A DNA stretch of 64,000 nucleotides from Persicaria tinctoria (taxonomy: Eukaryota > Streptophyta > Magnoliopsida > Caryophyllales > Polygonaceae), in contig JBANSL010000004.1 of assembly GCA_037127255.1 (NCBI GenBank), positions 50,851,702-50,915,701 of the forward strand, written 5' to 3'. A program made the position numbers and the translations under genes. Positions 1 through 12,717 of this stretch are shown in pieces; positions within the stretch are counted from its first letter, which is position 1, and every line of letters starts with the position of its first letter. Under the pieces are notes generated by a model. It saw only the letters and a program-made list of their open reading frames with translations. It was not told where the DNA came from and searched no databases.

Positions 1-22
1 ATATATATATATATATATATAT
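1..22. repeat. (AT)n microsatellite
   Basis: Pure AT dinucleotide run at the window edge, about 11 units; its true length is cut by the window. Confidence 0.9.
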
Positions 23-1626
<1,604 letters not shown>

Positions 1627-1689
1627 TATATATATATATATATATATTCCATGGTATTAAAACTGGATTTGGGTTTACAGAAGTGGGCC

Positions 1690-2406
1690 ACGAACATTTT
1701 GGGCTTGAGGCCCATATTTCACTCTTTGTTTAAATGAAACCTTTATTCTTATATCAATAATTTGGTCTTTCACTTTAAATCACCTAAAATCTTCCGTTTT
1801 CAGATTTCATTAATCAGCCCCAACCTCCAGACCACACATCTCTGCCCTCAACCTGGCCTACCTCGTCGGCCTCCGCCGCCTTTCTGCCCACGCTGACGCC
1901 TCTGTTTCCTCTCCTTCACCCTCGTCCTCTCCCACAGCGGCCATAGGAGTGCCTTACCTCCGCCAGCAACGAATCCATGTCTGTCCTCGACATCTCGGCG
2001 TCAACTTCTTTAACCTTCCCCGTTCCTGGTCGAGGTCAAAGTGGTCGCCGATTTCCACAAGAACCAAACCTCTCTGTTTGTTTCCTGTCTCTATTCATTT
2101 TTTCTAGAGTCCACTTTTACTAATCTATGAATCAATTGGTTCCTTTTGAGTTTTTTTTTCCTTTTTTTTGGGGGGGGGGGGGGGGGGGGGTTAGGGTTTG
2201 GACTATCAATTGTTTAATTCTCGGTATTTTGGATCGACAGTTTTATCTGTGTAAGATTTTGGTCATCTCTGCCTTTAAAGTGTTTGATAAAATGTCAGGT
2301 TGAATTCTGGTTGTTTCGTCCACTGTAGGTTTGGAGACTGCAAGCAGCGCTGGGTGAGGCTGAGATCACAAAATTTAGTTGGCAAGAGTATGAGCTTCTT
2401 CAAAAG
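1690..2406 (+). pseudogene. Unidentified plant gene fragment (5' exon-like)
   Basis: After GGCCCA-type promoter elements (about 1686-1712), a GC-rich, CT-rich segment typical of a plant 5' UTR or first exon runs to about 2070. A second exon-like stretch at about 2329-2406 reads in frame as VWRLQAALGEAEITKFSWQE and a few further residues, then meets a GTAACT donor at 2407. I do not recognise the family. There is no continuous reading frame linking the two parts, and a 21-base G run lies between them, so this is more likely a relict or captured fragment than a working gene. Confidence 0.4.
2170..2190 (+). repeat. Poly-G tract (21 G)
   Basis: An uninterrupted run of 21 G directly after a T run and before ttagggtttgg. 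It could form a G-quadruplex; its length may also be a sequencing or assembly artefact. Confidence 0.9.
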
Positions 2407-4560
2407 GTAACTGTGATGTTCTCTTAACTTACAATCTTAACCATATTCAACAATTTGAAGAGTTTCTTCTCCAAATTATGCTTTATCCATGTTCCGTCCA
2501 ACCATTGTGAAAAAATGATAGTAATAAATAGATTGAAAATGTTGCTTGTCCACCTTTGGAAATTCTGATTCTGCTAGCTGCTATGTTACACTTCACACTA
2601 TAATATCATTCTTGCTTGTCTCTTGACATGGATGACTATGATATGATCTTAATTATGATTGTTATTGCTACCCAAATTACTCCAATTCATACCGATCCAC
2701 GATTTAAGCGCAGAGTCGATTTTCGGCTTCAATGAATGAACAAGATCATGAAAACAATGTTGTTCTTTATGTTTGTTCTTTAGGTTCAGTTAGCATTTAC
2801 ATGAGATTTTGTGCATCTTTACTATTTGTCTTAGATTCAATTAGGAATTTTTACAATAAATTACTTGGTAGGTGTTAATTGTTATAAATGAGTAGGTAAG
2901 AGTTATAACCCATTTGATTTGCTTTCCACGATTAAGTTTCCTCCATATAATCTTGTTATGAATGAGTAATGCTAAGATAACATCATATTGGATTCTTAAC
3001 AGATTCATATTCTAAAGGTATGTTTTTGTTTTTCGATTCCATATGTTTTTTGTTACTTTTTGGATTGCCATTTAGGTGAAATTGCTTTTTAAAATTTAGT
3101 TCTCATTTGCCTTTAGTTGGCCGAGAAGATACTATGCTTGCAAAGTTGAAATAATTATATGGAAAAATAATTGGTTTCATTAAAATTAGAGACTAGATTT
3201 GATGCACTGGAGCTGTTGTATTCATAAGTATAAAATCATTAATCTTGTAAGCATGGGCGGATAAAGACACAACTTTAGATGTATGTTTTTTAAAGACACC
3301 AAATTGCCTGTCAATATATTGCTTAACTTTCAATACGCACCCTATAACAAGACCATTAGTATATGATGGGAGCTTAAATATCATTTATATACAAATACCT
3401 ACTGGGTAGAAATCGGTAGAACCAAGATTATTAGTATCCGATTAAGCTAGGTGAATCAACACTACTCGTTGTTGTCGTTATTTAAGCTCAACTGATTCAA
3501 CATTCTTTTTTCTTTGAATTTTAATTTTATTTTATTGGCATTATACAATTAGACAATGGGAAACAAAATAGGTTTGGTATCTTTATGACTTGAGTTGGCA
3601 AATATTATTATAGATGTTTGTTTGGTTTAGTTGCTCACTTGAATTATATTTCTTATTTACCACCCAGTCACAAAATAGGTCTGGATTTTCAATGTACCAT
3701 TTCCATAAAATAGAGAAGAAAGACTCCTTGCTGCAATTTATAGTGTTGTTGTTGTTGTTGCAAGTTTCCAGTTTTGATACGACAAATATAAGTTTGGGGC
3801 GAAGTTCAAAAAAATATTAGAAGAGATGATTTTTTGAATAGAGTTTATTGAAGAAGTCCTATTATGTACCCTATTCGCTTGGTCAGGTGTTTTACTAGCT
3901 ATTGCTGGGTTATTTATGATGTATAGGTGCAGCAGGTAAACTGTTAATATCTTCTCACAAAAATTTTCCAAGCTTCACCTCTTCCAAATATTGTTTTCAG
4001 CATTTGTATATCATGGCATTCTTGTATATAGAGAGGTACTTTATACTTGATATTTAATGTGAATGATTTCAGAAGATGATTGTGTTGCTGTAGAAGTACA
4101 TACCAGCATAAAATCTTGGAGAGTTTAAAGGACAAACTGATTATGTCAAGATACTTCCCAGCGAAGTGTTTGATTTGATTATGATCATTACTGATCATAT
4201 AGTATTGCAGGTTTTTTGGTGATTATGTTTGATTAGACTATTTTTCGATGATATTTAATGTGGCGACGGACACACATGTTGTAAATTTCCTTCCTCATTG
4301 AAGTTTATATAGACAGTTGGTAAAATAAGAATATGTTGTACATTTCCTTCCCTATTGCAGTACATGGTGCTTCAAGGTTACCAAATTGATATCGAATTTC
4401 GGAGCACGTGGGAAGCCAACTAGTATTATATAAAAGCGAGAGTTGTTGTATGATCAGTAATAAATTTTTACCTTTTTTGCCCCTATATTTATGATAAATT
4501 ACCAACATCACCATTATAATTTTTACCTTCTCCAAATGATCGTCGTCTCTTTGTTTTTTT
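2407..4560. other. Non-coding or decayed sequence
   Basis: No convincing gene. Small exon-like islands occur (for example about 4361-4423, reading YMVLQGYQIDIEFRSTWEAN before a stop), but I cannot assign them or join them. They may be decayed continuation of the upstream gene fragment. Confidence 0.5.
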
Positions 4561-4574
4561 TTGGTATGAATTTA

Positions 4575-5130
4575 TCATCGTCTCTTTCACCTTGGCACTG
4601 CACCATGTCTCCGGCATATCCGTCTCTCTCGCCACCGCTCCGACGCTGTTGGCTCCTCCCGACGTAGCGGCGAAGGCGACCCGGCCACTTGGTTCTTCCT
4701 CCACAGCTAGCGGCTACTGCTAACTCATTCCTCTTCCCCGCCGGTGCAAATCATCTGTCCCTACTTACTACCCCAAGTTACTGCCCCATCTTTTCATTGG
4801 TTATTAATTTGTATTTTTTAAAGGCTTTTATTTTTTTTTACTCCAAGTCACGTGCTACTAGATGGTTCCAATATTGTTTTATTTTTTCTTATTTAATTTA
4901 ACTTTACCTATTACTCTTTTTTTGGTTTAGCTTTACCTATTACTCTAATTCTGAAGATCAGATCGATCATCATCTTCATTCTCCTCACTTCTCTATCAGT
5001 ATCAACACGTAGTAGGATTCCGAACCGCTTCATGCTTTGTCTTCTCTTTTCAGCCTGTTTTCTCCTCGACTTGGGAAGGTGGCGCCTCCATTAGTCACCT
5101 CTATCACCATAGACAAGGCAGGTAAGTCCA
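4575..5130 (+). other. GC-rich 5' UTR-like segment upstream of the FAR1 ORF
   Basis: Composition switches to CT/GC-rich, as in a plant 5' leader, and ends in a plausible splice donor (ggcag|gtaagt) near 5121. The following 360 bases look like an intron before the FAR1 reading frame at 5492. This could be the leader exon of that gene; no acceptor can be fixed with certainty. Confidence 0.35.
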
Positions 5131-5491
5131 ATTTATTTCCCCCAATTCGAATTTAGGGTTAGTGTTTAAGTTCTATTGTTGTTCTTTATATGAAGTTAGT
5201 TCTCTAAAATTAAACAAAAAAATCTATAATCTCTCATCCCTCTCACCGTCATGGAAGCCATTATTATGTGATTCTTAGTAATTTGTCCCCACATTCAAAA
5301 TTAAGTTAAGTAATCCTTTGTCTTTCAAAACTCAATTTTGGGCATTTTTAGCATCCGTCAAAAGGCAATAGAGTAAGTAAAAAACAAAAGAATGTGAAAA
5401 CACTAGTAAGAACTAGTTCATTTAAAAAGATCTGAACTTTATAAATTTATATGCAAAGTGATCAGATTTTTACTTTCACATGTTTTGAAGT

Positions 5492-5980
5492 ATGGATATT
5501 AATACAAAAGAAATGAAACCACGAAGACGTTTGGAATTTAGTAATGATGAAGATCATACAGATTCTGACATAGAGGATGAAAGTGGAAATCTCATCCATG
5601 CCAAAATATCAAAGGAGCTAATACCAATGATTGGCATGAAGTTTGAAACGGAAGAGGCAGCCTTTGATTTTTACAATGCTTATGCAAAAGAAGTTGGTTT
5701 TTCTATTCGAAGATGCAAGTCGCATTTTGGATGCAATAGAAAATTGTTAGATAGGACGTTTGTCTGTTCATGTCAAGGTAAAAGGAGACCGGATAAAAGA
5801 GATAATCTCTACAAATCCCATCGATCAGAGACGAGATTTGGATGCTTAGCTATGCTGAAAATTAATTGTCGTCGTACACAGAAGTACAGTGTTGTCAAGT
5901 TTGTTGTTGAGCATAACCATAGCGTAGGAAGTCCTAGTAAGGCTCATGAACCCCAAACTTGGATTAATTTCAAGGAATGA
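5492..5980 (+). CDS. FAR1-domain protein, truncated (FRS/MULE-derived)
   Basis: A 162-residue frame. Residues 1-45 are acidic and low in complexity. Residues about 47-140 form a FAR1-type WRKY-GCM1 zinc-finger domain: the GMKFETEEAAFDFYNAYAKE entry motif, paired cysteines near FVCSCQGKR, a GCLAMLKIN segment, and the closing EHNHS histidines. FAR1/FRS proteins are transcription factors domesticated from Mutator-like transposases and normally run to 600-800 residues with MULE transposase and SWIM domains. Both are missing here and a stop follows soon after the domain. FRF-type short members exist, so it could be an expressed short protein. A pseudogene or captured exon seems at least as likely given the surroundings. 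Confidence 0.65.
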   Translation: MDINTKEMKPRRRLEFSNDEDHTDSDIEDESGNLIHAKISKELIPMIGMKFETEEAAFDFYNAYAKEVGFSIRRCKSHFGCNRKLLDRTFVCSCQGKRRPDKRDNLYKSHRSETRFGCLAMLKINCRRTQKYSVVKFVVEHNHSVGSPSKAHEPQTWINFKE

Positions 5981-6769
5981 TTGATATAAACTTTGATTTA
6001 GACTAAGAGGAAGTCACTCAGTACTTGCACAAAAATTATGCATATGTGGAAGATCAAGAGGCTTTCTATGATAATATACCATGTACCGGAGGTAAGCTGT
6101 AGCAAAGGCAATATCGTCATTGAGATCAGCAAATGCCAACTCAGGCTCAATCATCTAAAGAAAAATATTCAAATAGACTGTCAAATGTTTTTTGATTCTA
6201 GATAATCAAATAAATCAAGACAAGTGGTGCAAAACACACGGTTGGAAGAACATAAAAGATGAGAAATAGAAGAATATACCCAAAATTCAGCAAGATGTCT
6301 GGAATTATTGGAATTTTCAGCCCTAAAAGTAGGACTAAATTTATACACTTAGGCAAACACATAAGTTAAAGAACATAAGTACAACAAACAAAGGGCATTA
6401 ATCCATTTGGGAGAGCACCAACAAAGCTTAAACCTTGAAGTCGTTGAAAACATTCTCTCACCTTCCAGCTTCCTGTTCTCTTGCAGTCATAGTGCCTTCG
6501 AAGTTTTGAAGCCTATGTAACCCAGAAAGCTAAATATAGTCATATAAATGACAAAAAAAAAATGCTTCAAATTCCTTAAAAGTTTTAAGGTCTGGCAAAT
6601 ACATGTAAGAAAATCGACAATTATAAAATGAGCAATGCTAAGTCGCTAACAAACTAGTTAGCAGTGCTATCAGTAAATCTAGATCCAGATTTCAATACTT
6701 ACGAATCCAATCCAATGCCAAATAAATCAGATCTAACACAAAGAAGACGAACTTACCTTGTAGACAATC
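5981..6769. other. No clear gene; isolated exon-like patch
   Basis: AT-rich, mostly uninformative. A minus-strand patch at about 6095-6155 reads IEPELAFADLNDDIAFATAY but has no assignable neighbours. Confidence 0.4.
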
Positions 6770-7560
6770 GCAATTTTCAGCCTCTTTGGGAACAACATCA
6801 AGCACGGAATCGATTAGTTCAGCGCCCCTAGTTGTTTCCTGCACCGGACTGACCAAACATGAATTTATCCAGCCTGAAACCTACCGTACGGTCCAGATCT
6901 GATGCTTTTAATGACTTCGGACTCCATATTCATCAGAATCGCCCTCGGAATGAACCTCACATGGCTGACTATAACAGGGATTTCAGATTCCACTTTCCGT
7001 TAGTGTTCAACAAGTTCACTTCAATAAGTCTGTAATGGGCCTTAGGCCTTTTAGTTTGAGCTGGGCCGAGCTCTGTGGCCTTTTCTATTAGATTGGGATA
7101 TAGCCCATCTTATCATTCCCTTTTTACATTGCAATATATAATCGAAACTCAGTTGTAATGAGAATCTATCCAATATCAATTACAATTTCTTCATCCCTAA
7201 CTCTCTCTAATCTGTTCATCTGCAAATCAGCAGTTGTTACACATTCCTCTCTCCAGAATCTTCGAATTGGCTCTTCCATTTTTGTAGCCAGTTTCTAGAC
7301 CTGGTGTGCTCAACCTTCGGACACAATTGTGAGTTTCTAGGTCGAGATCTATCAATCACCACCATCACCGCAACTCACCTACATCAATGGCGCTGAGTAA
7401 CAGTTTTCCTATTTCACTGGCCTCGTTCTAGTAGACATTGATGCGCTCAAGATATAGATCTGAGTCCCCCTGGTACCGTCCCATGGAATCAATGTCGTGC
7501 TCGGTGCAAATGAACTTGGCTCCGATCTGGTTGACATAGGTTTTGGGTAGAGGCGAACTA
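6770..7560 (-). pseudogene. Beta-tubulin pseudogene, N-terminal part
   Basis: Minus-strand reading shows the N-terminal region of beta-tubulin in two blocks. Block 1 (about 7415-7540) reads NQIGAKF...[14 protein letters not shown]...ERINVY then a stop where Tyr is expected, then NEAS. Block 2 (about 6770-6965) reads PRAILMNMESEVIKSIRSGP, then the nucleotide-binding region GQSGAGNN followed by a deletion and [12 protein letters not shown]...ENCDCLQ. About 440 bases of unrelated DNA (about 6966-7410) separate the blocks. Frame shifts, an internal stop and the missing residues after GAGNN make it non-functional. The end of block 2 coincides with a GTAAGT donor, so it derives from genomic DNA rather than a spliced copy. 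Confidence 0.8.
6966..7410. other. Insertion splitting the tubulin pseudogene
   Basis: This stretch interrupts tubulin-like sequence. It contains a TG...CA-bounded piece (about 7031-7241) beginning tgtaatgggcc and ending gttaca, reminiscent of a short solo LTR, but no target duplication was found. Confidence 0.35.
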
Positions 7561-7664
7561 GAAATGGGATTAGGGTTTCAGAGAGAGTGAACACCAGCGG
7601 AGGAATAAAGAGGCAAGAGTGGTACGTAGTACAATTTATCTTTAATCTTTAATCTTTAATCTTT

Positions 7665-7876
7665 AATTTTATCACCCCGTGTAAATGGGCGACCAAACAC
7701 CTTTCTTTTGTAGCCCCAAGTTCTTTTGGGCGACGATTTGAAATTTTTGTCACGAAAAACTTGTTTTGGGCGACAAAGTATACTTTTGTCACTGAATGGT
7801 AAGTTTGGGCGACCATAGTTTTTTTGTCACCTTTGTTTTTGTTTATTTCTCGCCCAAACACAGTTTTCTTGTAGTG
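7665..7876. mobile_element. Orphan CACTA right terminus with subterminal repeats
   Basis: The sequence ends in ttttcttgtagtg, the reverse complement of the common plant CACTA terminus CACTACAAGAAA. It is preceded by clustered GGGCGAC / GTCGCC motifs (7685-7860) in both orientations, as in CACTA subterminal regions. No matching left end (cactacaagaaa) was found upstream in the window, so the left part is lost or lies outside. Confidence 0.6.
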
Positions 7877-8406
7877 TTAGCAATATGAAATATGGTATAT
7901 GTTATGGTGTTTTTAGTTTTAAAATTTATCTCCCACTTTTGTTTGCTACAAATCATTCATAAAAATAGAAGATATGTACACTATAGTTTGGGCGATCTGA
8001 CTCCTTTCCCCGTTCTTTTTTTAGGTATTTTCTGCAGATTTTGATTGCTTGATGTCTATATGACGGGGTTCCCTTTTTGCGAATCGAAGAACATGGCTAA
8101 ATCTAACTCATTATAAATGGTAATCATCCACTTATGTTTTGGTTTTGACCTGGCTCTGCCGTGGCGCTTTGTATCTTAATTTTGCTTCCGTCTTGCTTCC
8201 GTGTGAAATGAATTTCGCGAGTTAGTCTCTAGGACAGGTTAAGGGTACCCAACGACCCTACGATATTTTCAGGGTTCGAAATCCCTCTTTATTACTGACC
8301 ATAAAAATGAGTTTGAAACCTCGACCCGTACCTGGATTGCAAGATCCGAACAAGGGGTTTCATCCCTTGAAACGTAACCCGGAAATCATAATTCCGGGCC
8401 GTTACA
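7877..8406 (+). mobile_element. Probable 3' part of a 5' LTR
   Basis: The end, ccgggccgttaca at 8394-8406, is the expected LTR terminus and is followed after four bases by a primer binding site. The start of the LTR is not visible. Only the last 16 bases resemble the LTR end at 27825-27840; upstream the two differ. Confidence 0.5.
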
Positions 8407-8410
8407 AAGA

Positions 8411-8422
8411 TGGTATCAGAGC
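8411..8422 (+). promoter_or_regulatory. Primer binding site (tRNA-iMet type)
   Basis: tggtatcagagc is complementary to the 3' end of plant initiator tRNA-Met and is the standard minus-strand primer site of many LTR retrotransposons. Confidence 0.85.
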
Positions 8423-8944
8423 TGAGGTTGTGCAATTCGGGTACGCAAGGGTCGAGTGTATGTTTTGGAAAACCGCCCATGAATTTCAAAGGATTCGAAA
8501 GGATTTTAAGAAGGGAAAAATGAACTTAAGATGCCTAACCGAAATTGGACTAAGTAATGAACTTGACTTGTAATAAAAGAGGAAAACCGACCAAATGGGG
8601 ACGCGAGTGGGTAAAAAAGGCGCTAGACCACCCCTATTGGGTGTAGTTGGGAACGGTAGGCAAAATATTGGCTTGTTCTTTATATATGGGTCTAGAAGTT
8701 TATAGGGAGATCATTACGATTGTCATTGACTAACTCTGTGCTAAGTGCTTGTTGTGGATATGATTGGTATGCCCTGACTATGAAATGTGTATTGAATGAT
8801 CTGTGCAAACGGGATAGCGTGAGTACCTTTTTTCTTTTGTGATCAAGCCCAGCTTTGGTGGAATAACCCCTTCCATTATGTTAACCCTTGATGGTCTTAT
8901 CGAGTCCTTATCTTGAATATCGGTCCCCTCACTACTACATATAT

Positions 8945-9135
8945 AGCCCAAATGTAACATTTATTATGTAACATTTTAAAAAACCATTACCTTAGGTATC
9001 TATTGTAACATGTTTTAACCTTTATTATCAAAATGTTAGATTTGCACAAATTATGTTACACTGGATGTAACATTATTTACAATTATGTAACACTTTTTAT
9101 ATATGCAACACCTTTTACATTTTATTGTAACAATA
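8945..9135. repeat. CACTA left subterminal repeats
   Basis: Repeated tgtaaca / tgttaca motifs in both orientations, about ten copies within 190 bases of the left terminus. Such motifs are where CACTA-encoded proteins bind. Confidence 0.8.
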
Positions 9136-9959
9136 TTTAAATTGATGTTGAATGTAGCTTTTTTTTATGCCATTTTTTTTTACTTTATTAAATTTATTTT
9201 AAATAAATTCAATTTGAAGATTATTGTTGTACATTATTTATTATCTTCAATATTGCATTATATCTAAAACATGTATATCTACTAGTCAATGAGTGTTTTT
9301 AAAGTATTAATTGCCATAGAGCTTGTCATTCCTTTTTTAATAGTAAAAAATGATATTAATAATATGATTAAAAAATATATAATATTATATAAAATAAATT
9401 GTTTTTAAGTTTAGGGTCATTTATTACTTTATCAACTTTATTAAAATTTGTATTTATATTTACATATAATAGTGGTAGGTCGTAGCTATACTAAATAGAT
9501 TTAGAGAACTCAATATGGAAAGTATATTATTTTTATGTTTAATAACGAAAGGTTTTTAAAGTATTAATTGTTAAGTTTGCATATCATTTAGTGATTAAAA
9601 ATTATATTAAAATAAACAGTATTAATATTATGTTAAAAATGATAAAATATTTTGTACAACAGTTTGCTTCACACTTTCGATAATTGAACCAACAAATAAC
9701 CTAATATATATTTAAAAGTATAGAAAATCAAAATGTTATTCTAGCTTAATGGGTATAGAAGGTTTACTAAAATACACTATTTTTTTATAATTTTTAAAAT
9801 TATACTATTAGTTTTGAAAAAATTTGCGAAATAGGCACTTTTTTTGGACAAATTTACAAAATGGACACGGTTTTGGACAAATTAGTGAATTGGCCGCTAT
9901 ATATACTTATTTACTATTGTACGGACATTTTTCTGTTTTCCGAAAATCCCAACTCTCTC

Positions 9960-10320
9960 CTCTCTCCAATCTCTCTCTCCGCTCCCGATTGAAGGCGATG
10001 GAAGCTCTCGTTCCGGCGCCAGAACCACCAGACAGGCGAGCGGCGGAGCGAGCGAGGGAGGGAGCGAGTAGCGGAGCCAGCGCCGGATCCGGTGCGAGGT
10101 CGATCGAGCGAGCGCCGGATCCGAGATCTCCTCGAGCGAGCGAGGAAGCGAGGGTGCGGGAGCATCGCCAGATCTCGGATCTTCTTCTCGTCTCCTCGGA
10201 GCGAGCGAGGCCGAGCGAGGGAGCGAGGGAGGCCGAGCGAGGGAGCAATGGCTGGAGATCTCCTCTGAGAATCCGGAGCGGCCGGCTTAGCTTATTTCCT
10301 CTCCGCGTTTCACACAGGTA
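9960..10320 (+). repeat. GC-rich GAGCGAGCGAGG low-complexity block
   Basis: Repeats of gagcgag/gcgaggga produce long Arg/Ala/Glu/Ser-rich frames on both strands. It starts like a plant 5' exon (tctctccaatctctctc) and ends in a plausible donor acacag|gtaaca at 10317-10322. The open frames are a by-product of composition; a leader exon for the downstream fragments is possible. Confidence 0.6.
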
Positions 10321-10322
10321 AC

Positions 10323-11010
10323 ATCTTAACCTAAATTGACTTCAAATTTGTCTGAATTAGGTTTTTCTTCATTAATTTTCTATGAATTCAAGGTTGCAAT
10401 ATGGAAACATTTGTAGTGAGCATCTCCTTATCTTTGCTCACCCACTAATTTCGGCTCATAGGTTCGACACAATGAAAAACCTGTGATTGTTTGATCATTT
10501 CACCTGTTCTAGCTCTTGCTTTTACAACTGTAGATCTTCAAATTGAATTTTTGAACCTATTTAGAAGCTGATGATGATGCTTCAAGTCAGAAGAGAGTGG
10601 ATTGTCAACTCATGTTTTAAAGTTTGTAGAAAATGAGTATAATTGATCAAGTGTTTCTTTCTAGTAGCTTGAATGGATTCTACAGCGGTCTCTATAATTA
10701 TATTTGTGCATTCTATGAAGAAAACATTCTTAGCGAATGTGTTTTAGGCAGGGCAGAAAACAAAGTATGAATAAATGCAACAGATACTGTGTTCATTCCC
10801 TTTCTTGGTTCTATAAACATTTGCATAATCGTGGTTGACTGCTTCCTGATGCCATTTGTTGTGTCTCTTGTTCATGTTGTTGTTTCATCATAGTTATTGA
10901 TAATGTTATTGCTCCATTTATTGATCTTATTGTTATCTCAGAAGCTTTCATAAGCTGCTTGTGATGTATGGTATGATTTGATGTGCCTAGTTTGAGTAAT
11001 ACAATTTAGT
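10323..11010 (+). other. Intron-like spacer
   Basis: AT-rich sequence between the GC-rich leader-like block and the first recognisable captured exon; consistent with intron DNA. No gene seen. Confidence 0.45.
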
Positions 11011-11499
11011 TTGTTTGTTATGAAAGCTGCATATCCGTTCATGATGTCAGGAATGCCAAGGCCTGTGAGAGCTCAGCCTGCTAAGGCAAAGATGTTTGAG
11101 GATCGGCCAGTGAAGCCTGGCAGGAAGATCTGGCTTTACTGGATGTACAAAAATGATCCAGACATCGAAGTGGCAAAGAAGATGAAGAAGTTGGTGGAGA
11201 AGGATGATGCCGAGGTCGCATACCTACTGAAGGTGAAACATATGCTTTTTCCAAAACTCTTTTGGATTTCTGTTGCCCTAAAAAGAGTCTTGTCCATGTT
11301 GATTCCTATCACCACTGCTGTTGTGTTAGTCTTTTATCGTTTTGCCTTTGTTTGTTTTGGGTAGCGCCAAATTGAGGAGGAAGAGAATTTCTCAAAGAAT
11401 CAAGAGGAGACCTTGAAGTCAACTTACCAGAAGTATGAAATGATGGATAATGTGCTCAACGGGAGTACTTCTGGGCACCTGGCAGACTACTATAACAAG
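11011..11499 (+). pseudogene. Captured RRM-protein fragment (EDM3/AIPP1-like)
   Basis: Two exon-like blocks join in frame. Exon A (about 11011-11232) reads VMKAAYPFMMSGMPRPVRAQ and on to a charged helix, ending at an AAG|GTGA donor. Exon B (11365-11499) reads RQIEEEENFSKNQEETLKST onward after a tag acceptor and ends at AAG|GTTAG. The first block resembles the last strand and extension after an RNA-recognition motif; the second is coiled-coil-like. From memory the pattern is closest to plant EDM3/AIPP1-type RRM proteins, but that naming is tentative. The RRM core itself is absent. Confidence 0.5.
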
Positions 11500-11555
11500 G
11501 TTAGAAGCATTGTTTAGCTCATCCTTGTCTTGTAATAGTAAGTATGTTTTCCAAT

Positions 11556-11715
11556 TCCTACATATTCGAAATGAAAAGGCTAGAAGGTACCTAAATAATA
11601 TGAAGAAAAAACCACCTGTTCCCTTCACACAGAAGTTCCCCAATGTAGATCCCCAGGCACTTCGTTTACTTGAGCGGTTACATTTGATCCTAGAGATCGT
11701 CCTACTGCTGCACAG
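11556..11715 (+). pseudogene. Captured MAP kinase (TDY class) exon
   Basis: Reads IRNEKARRYLNNMKKKPPVP then KFPNVDPQALRLLERL, a hallmark of the C-lobe of plant TDY-type MAP kinases. A small deletion then shifts frame, and FDPRDRPTAAQ continues in another frame up to a cag|gtgaaa donor at 11715. The active-site regions are not in this fragment. The frame shift within the kinase signature means no functional kinase can come from it. Confidence 0.85.
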
Positions 11716-11734
11716 GTGAAAAATATCTATGTGC

Positions 11735-11892
11735 AACTTTTAAGATGGAGTTGTGCAACTTCTAAGACTGAGTTGTGCAACTCTAAGACTGAGTTGTGCA
11801 ACTTCTAAGACTGAGTTGTGCAACTCTTAAGACTGAGTTGTGCAACTCTTAAGACTGAGTTGTGCAACTCTTAAGACGGAGTTGTGCAACTT
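11735..11892 (+). repeat. Tandem repeat, about 21-22 bp unit (gttgtgcaact)
   Basis: Seven to eight copies of a unit gttgtgcaactcttaagactg with small length changes. The unit resembles, in inverted form, the agagttgcacgactc repeats at 14245-16190, so both arrays belong to the same repeat family within this element. Confidence 0.85.
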
Positions 11893-11993
11893 CTCTTCTG
11901 TCCTCATAGTTTTTTTCCTCTTGGCGCTTTCTGTCGGATGACTTCTAACAGTGCATAATAGGTTCCATGAGGAAGCATAGTTCAATTTTTCAG

Positions 11994-12109
11994 CAAACTG
12001 TGTGACTGAACTTTTCGGTGTTGACCTTCCAACGGAATACCTACATGCTTTTACATTCATTCGGCAATTGGCTATGATTTTGAGAGATGCACTGAACACA
12101 AAGACTAAG
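11994..12109 (+). pseudogene. Captured exon, Noc2-like
   Basis: Single exon-like block between a tttttcag acceptor and an aag|gtcagt donor. It reads NCVTELFGVDLPTEYLHAFT then FIRQLAMILRDALNTKTK. The FIRQLA..LR.AL pattern is typical of the nucleolar complex protein 2 family (ribosome export). Only about 38 residues of a family near 700 residues are present. Assignment is from pattern memory. Confidence 0.5.
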
Positions 12110-12240
12110 GTCAGTTGACTTGATGCGCTCTCTCTCCCTTTTTTTTTATAACATTGTTGCATGATCATGACTGGCTGTTCACTGGTATGTCTTTTGCTTG
12201 ACATGTGTTAATTTTGGAATTTGATTATGTTTGTCTTCAG

Positions 12241-12404
12241 ATTGCATTGCTTTTAATAGCAGGGGCGCAATGCAATGCCCTAATTGTCGGAATATTGAGA
12301 AAGGTCAGTGGTTATACGGTTCTGGTGGTCCTGCCTGCGATGATCCTCATGATGAGGAATGTCGATGACTTATGGCTGCACACAGAGTATCTAAGACGTG
12401 TTAG
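12241..12404 (+). pseudogene. Captured RING-finger E3 ligase fragment
   Basis: After a tcttcag acceptor the sequence reads AFNSRGAMQCPNCRNIEKGQ then WLYGSGG. The MQCPNCR..EKGQWLY signature is the second half of a RING domain in a plant RING/U-box family. A stop appears after HDEEC. An alternative frame resumes (DDLWLHTEYLRRVR), implying a frame shift before the gtacgt donor at 12405. The first zinc ligands are absent. Confidence 0.75.
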
Positions 12405-12717
12405 GTACGTTTTCTGCTCTTCTTTTTGATTTCTATGCATATGATTAAGAGCGTGGATCAAGTATTGACATTTTGCAGCTGTGATAACTGATAATTGTGA
12501 TGAATGTCAGTGCTTGTATGAGAGGCAATATCTGAGTTTTTCTTCTTCGAATAATGTCATGAAACTTCACCTTTAGGGCATTTACTTTCTAATGTGCACT
12601 GAGCATTGTTCTTATCTAAAGCGGTAACAGTAGCAATATTTATGTAACACTATATAATGTAAGATAGCCTCACAAATCATGTTCTGATTTATATTATGGT
12701 TTGTTCTGTTTTGGATA

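Noticed and set aside
2186..2202. Telomere-like ttagggtttgg after the G run
   Set aside because: A single unit only; it matches a common plant leader motif, not a telomere array.
3461..3475. cactactcg as the left end of the CACTA terminus at 7876
   Set aside because: It does not continue as caagaaa, lacks GGGCGAC subterminal motifs nearby and gives no matching 3-bp duplication.
9824..10321. 165-residue frame rich in Arg/Ala/Glu/Ser and its minus-strand counterparts
   Set aside because: Produced by the gagcgag low-complexity block; both strands are open because stops are rare in this composition.
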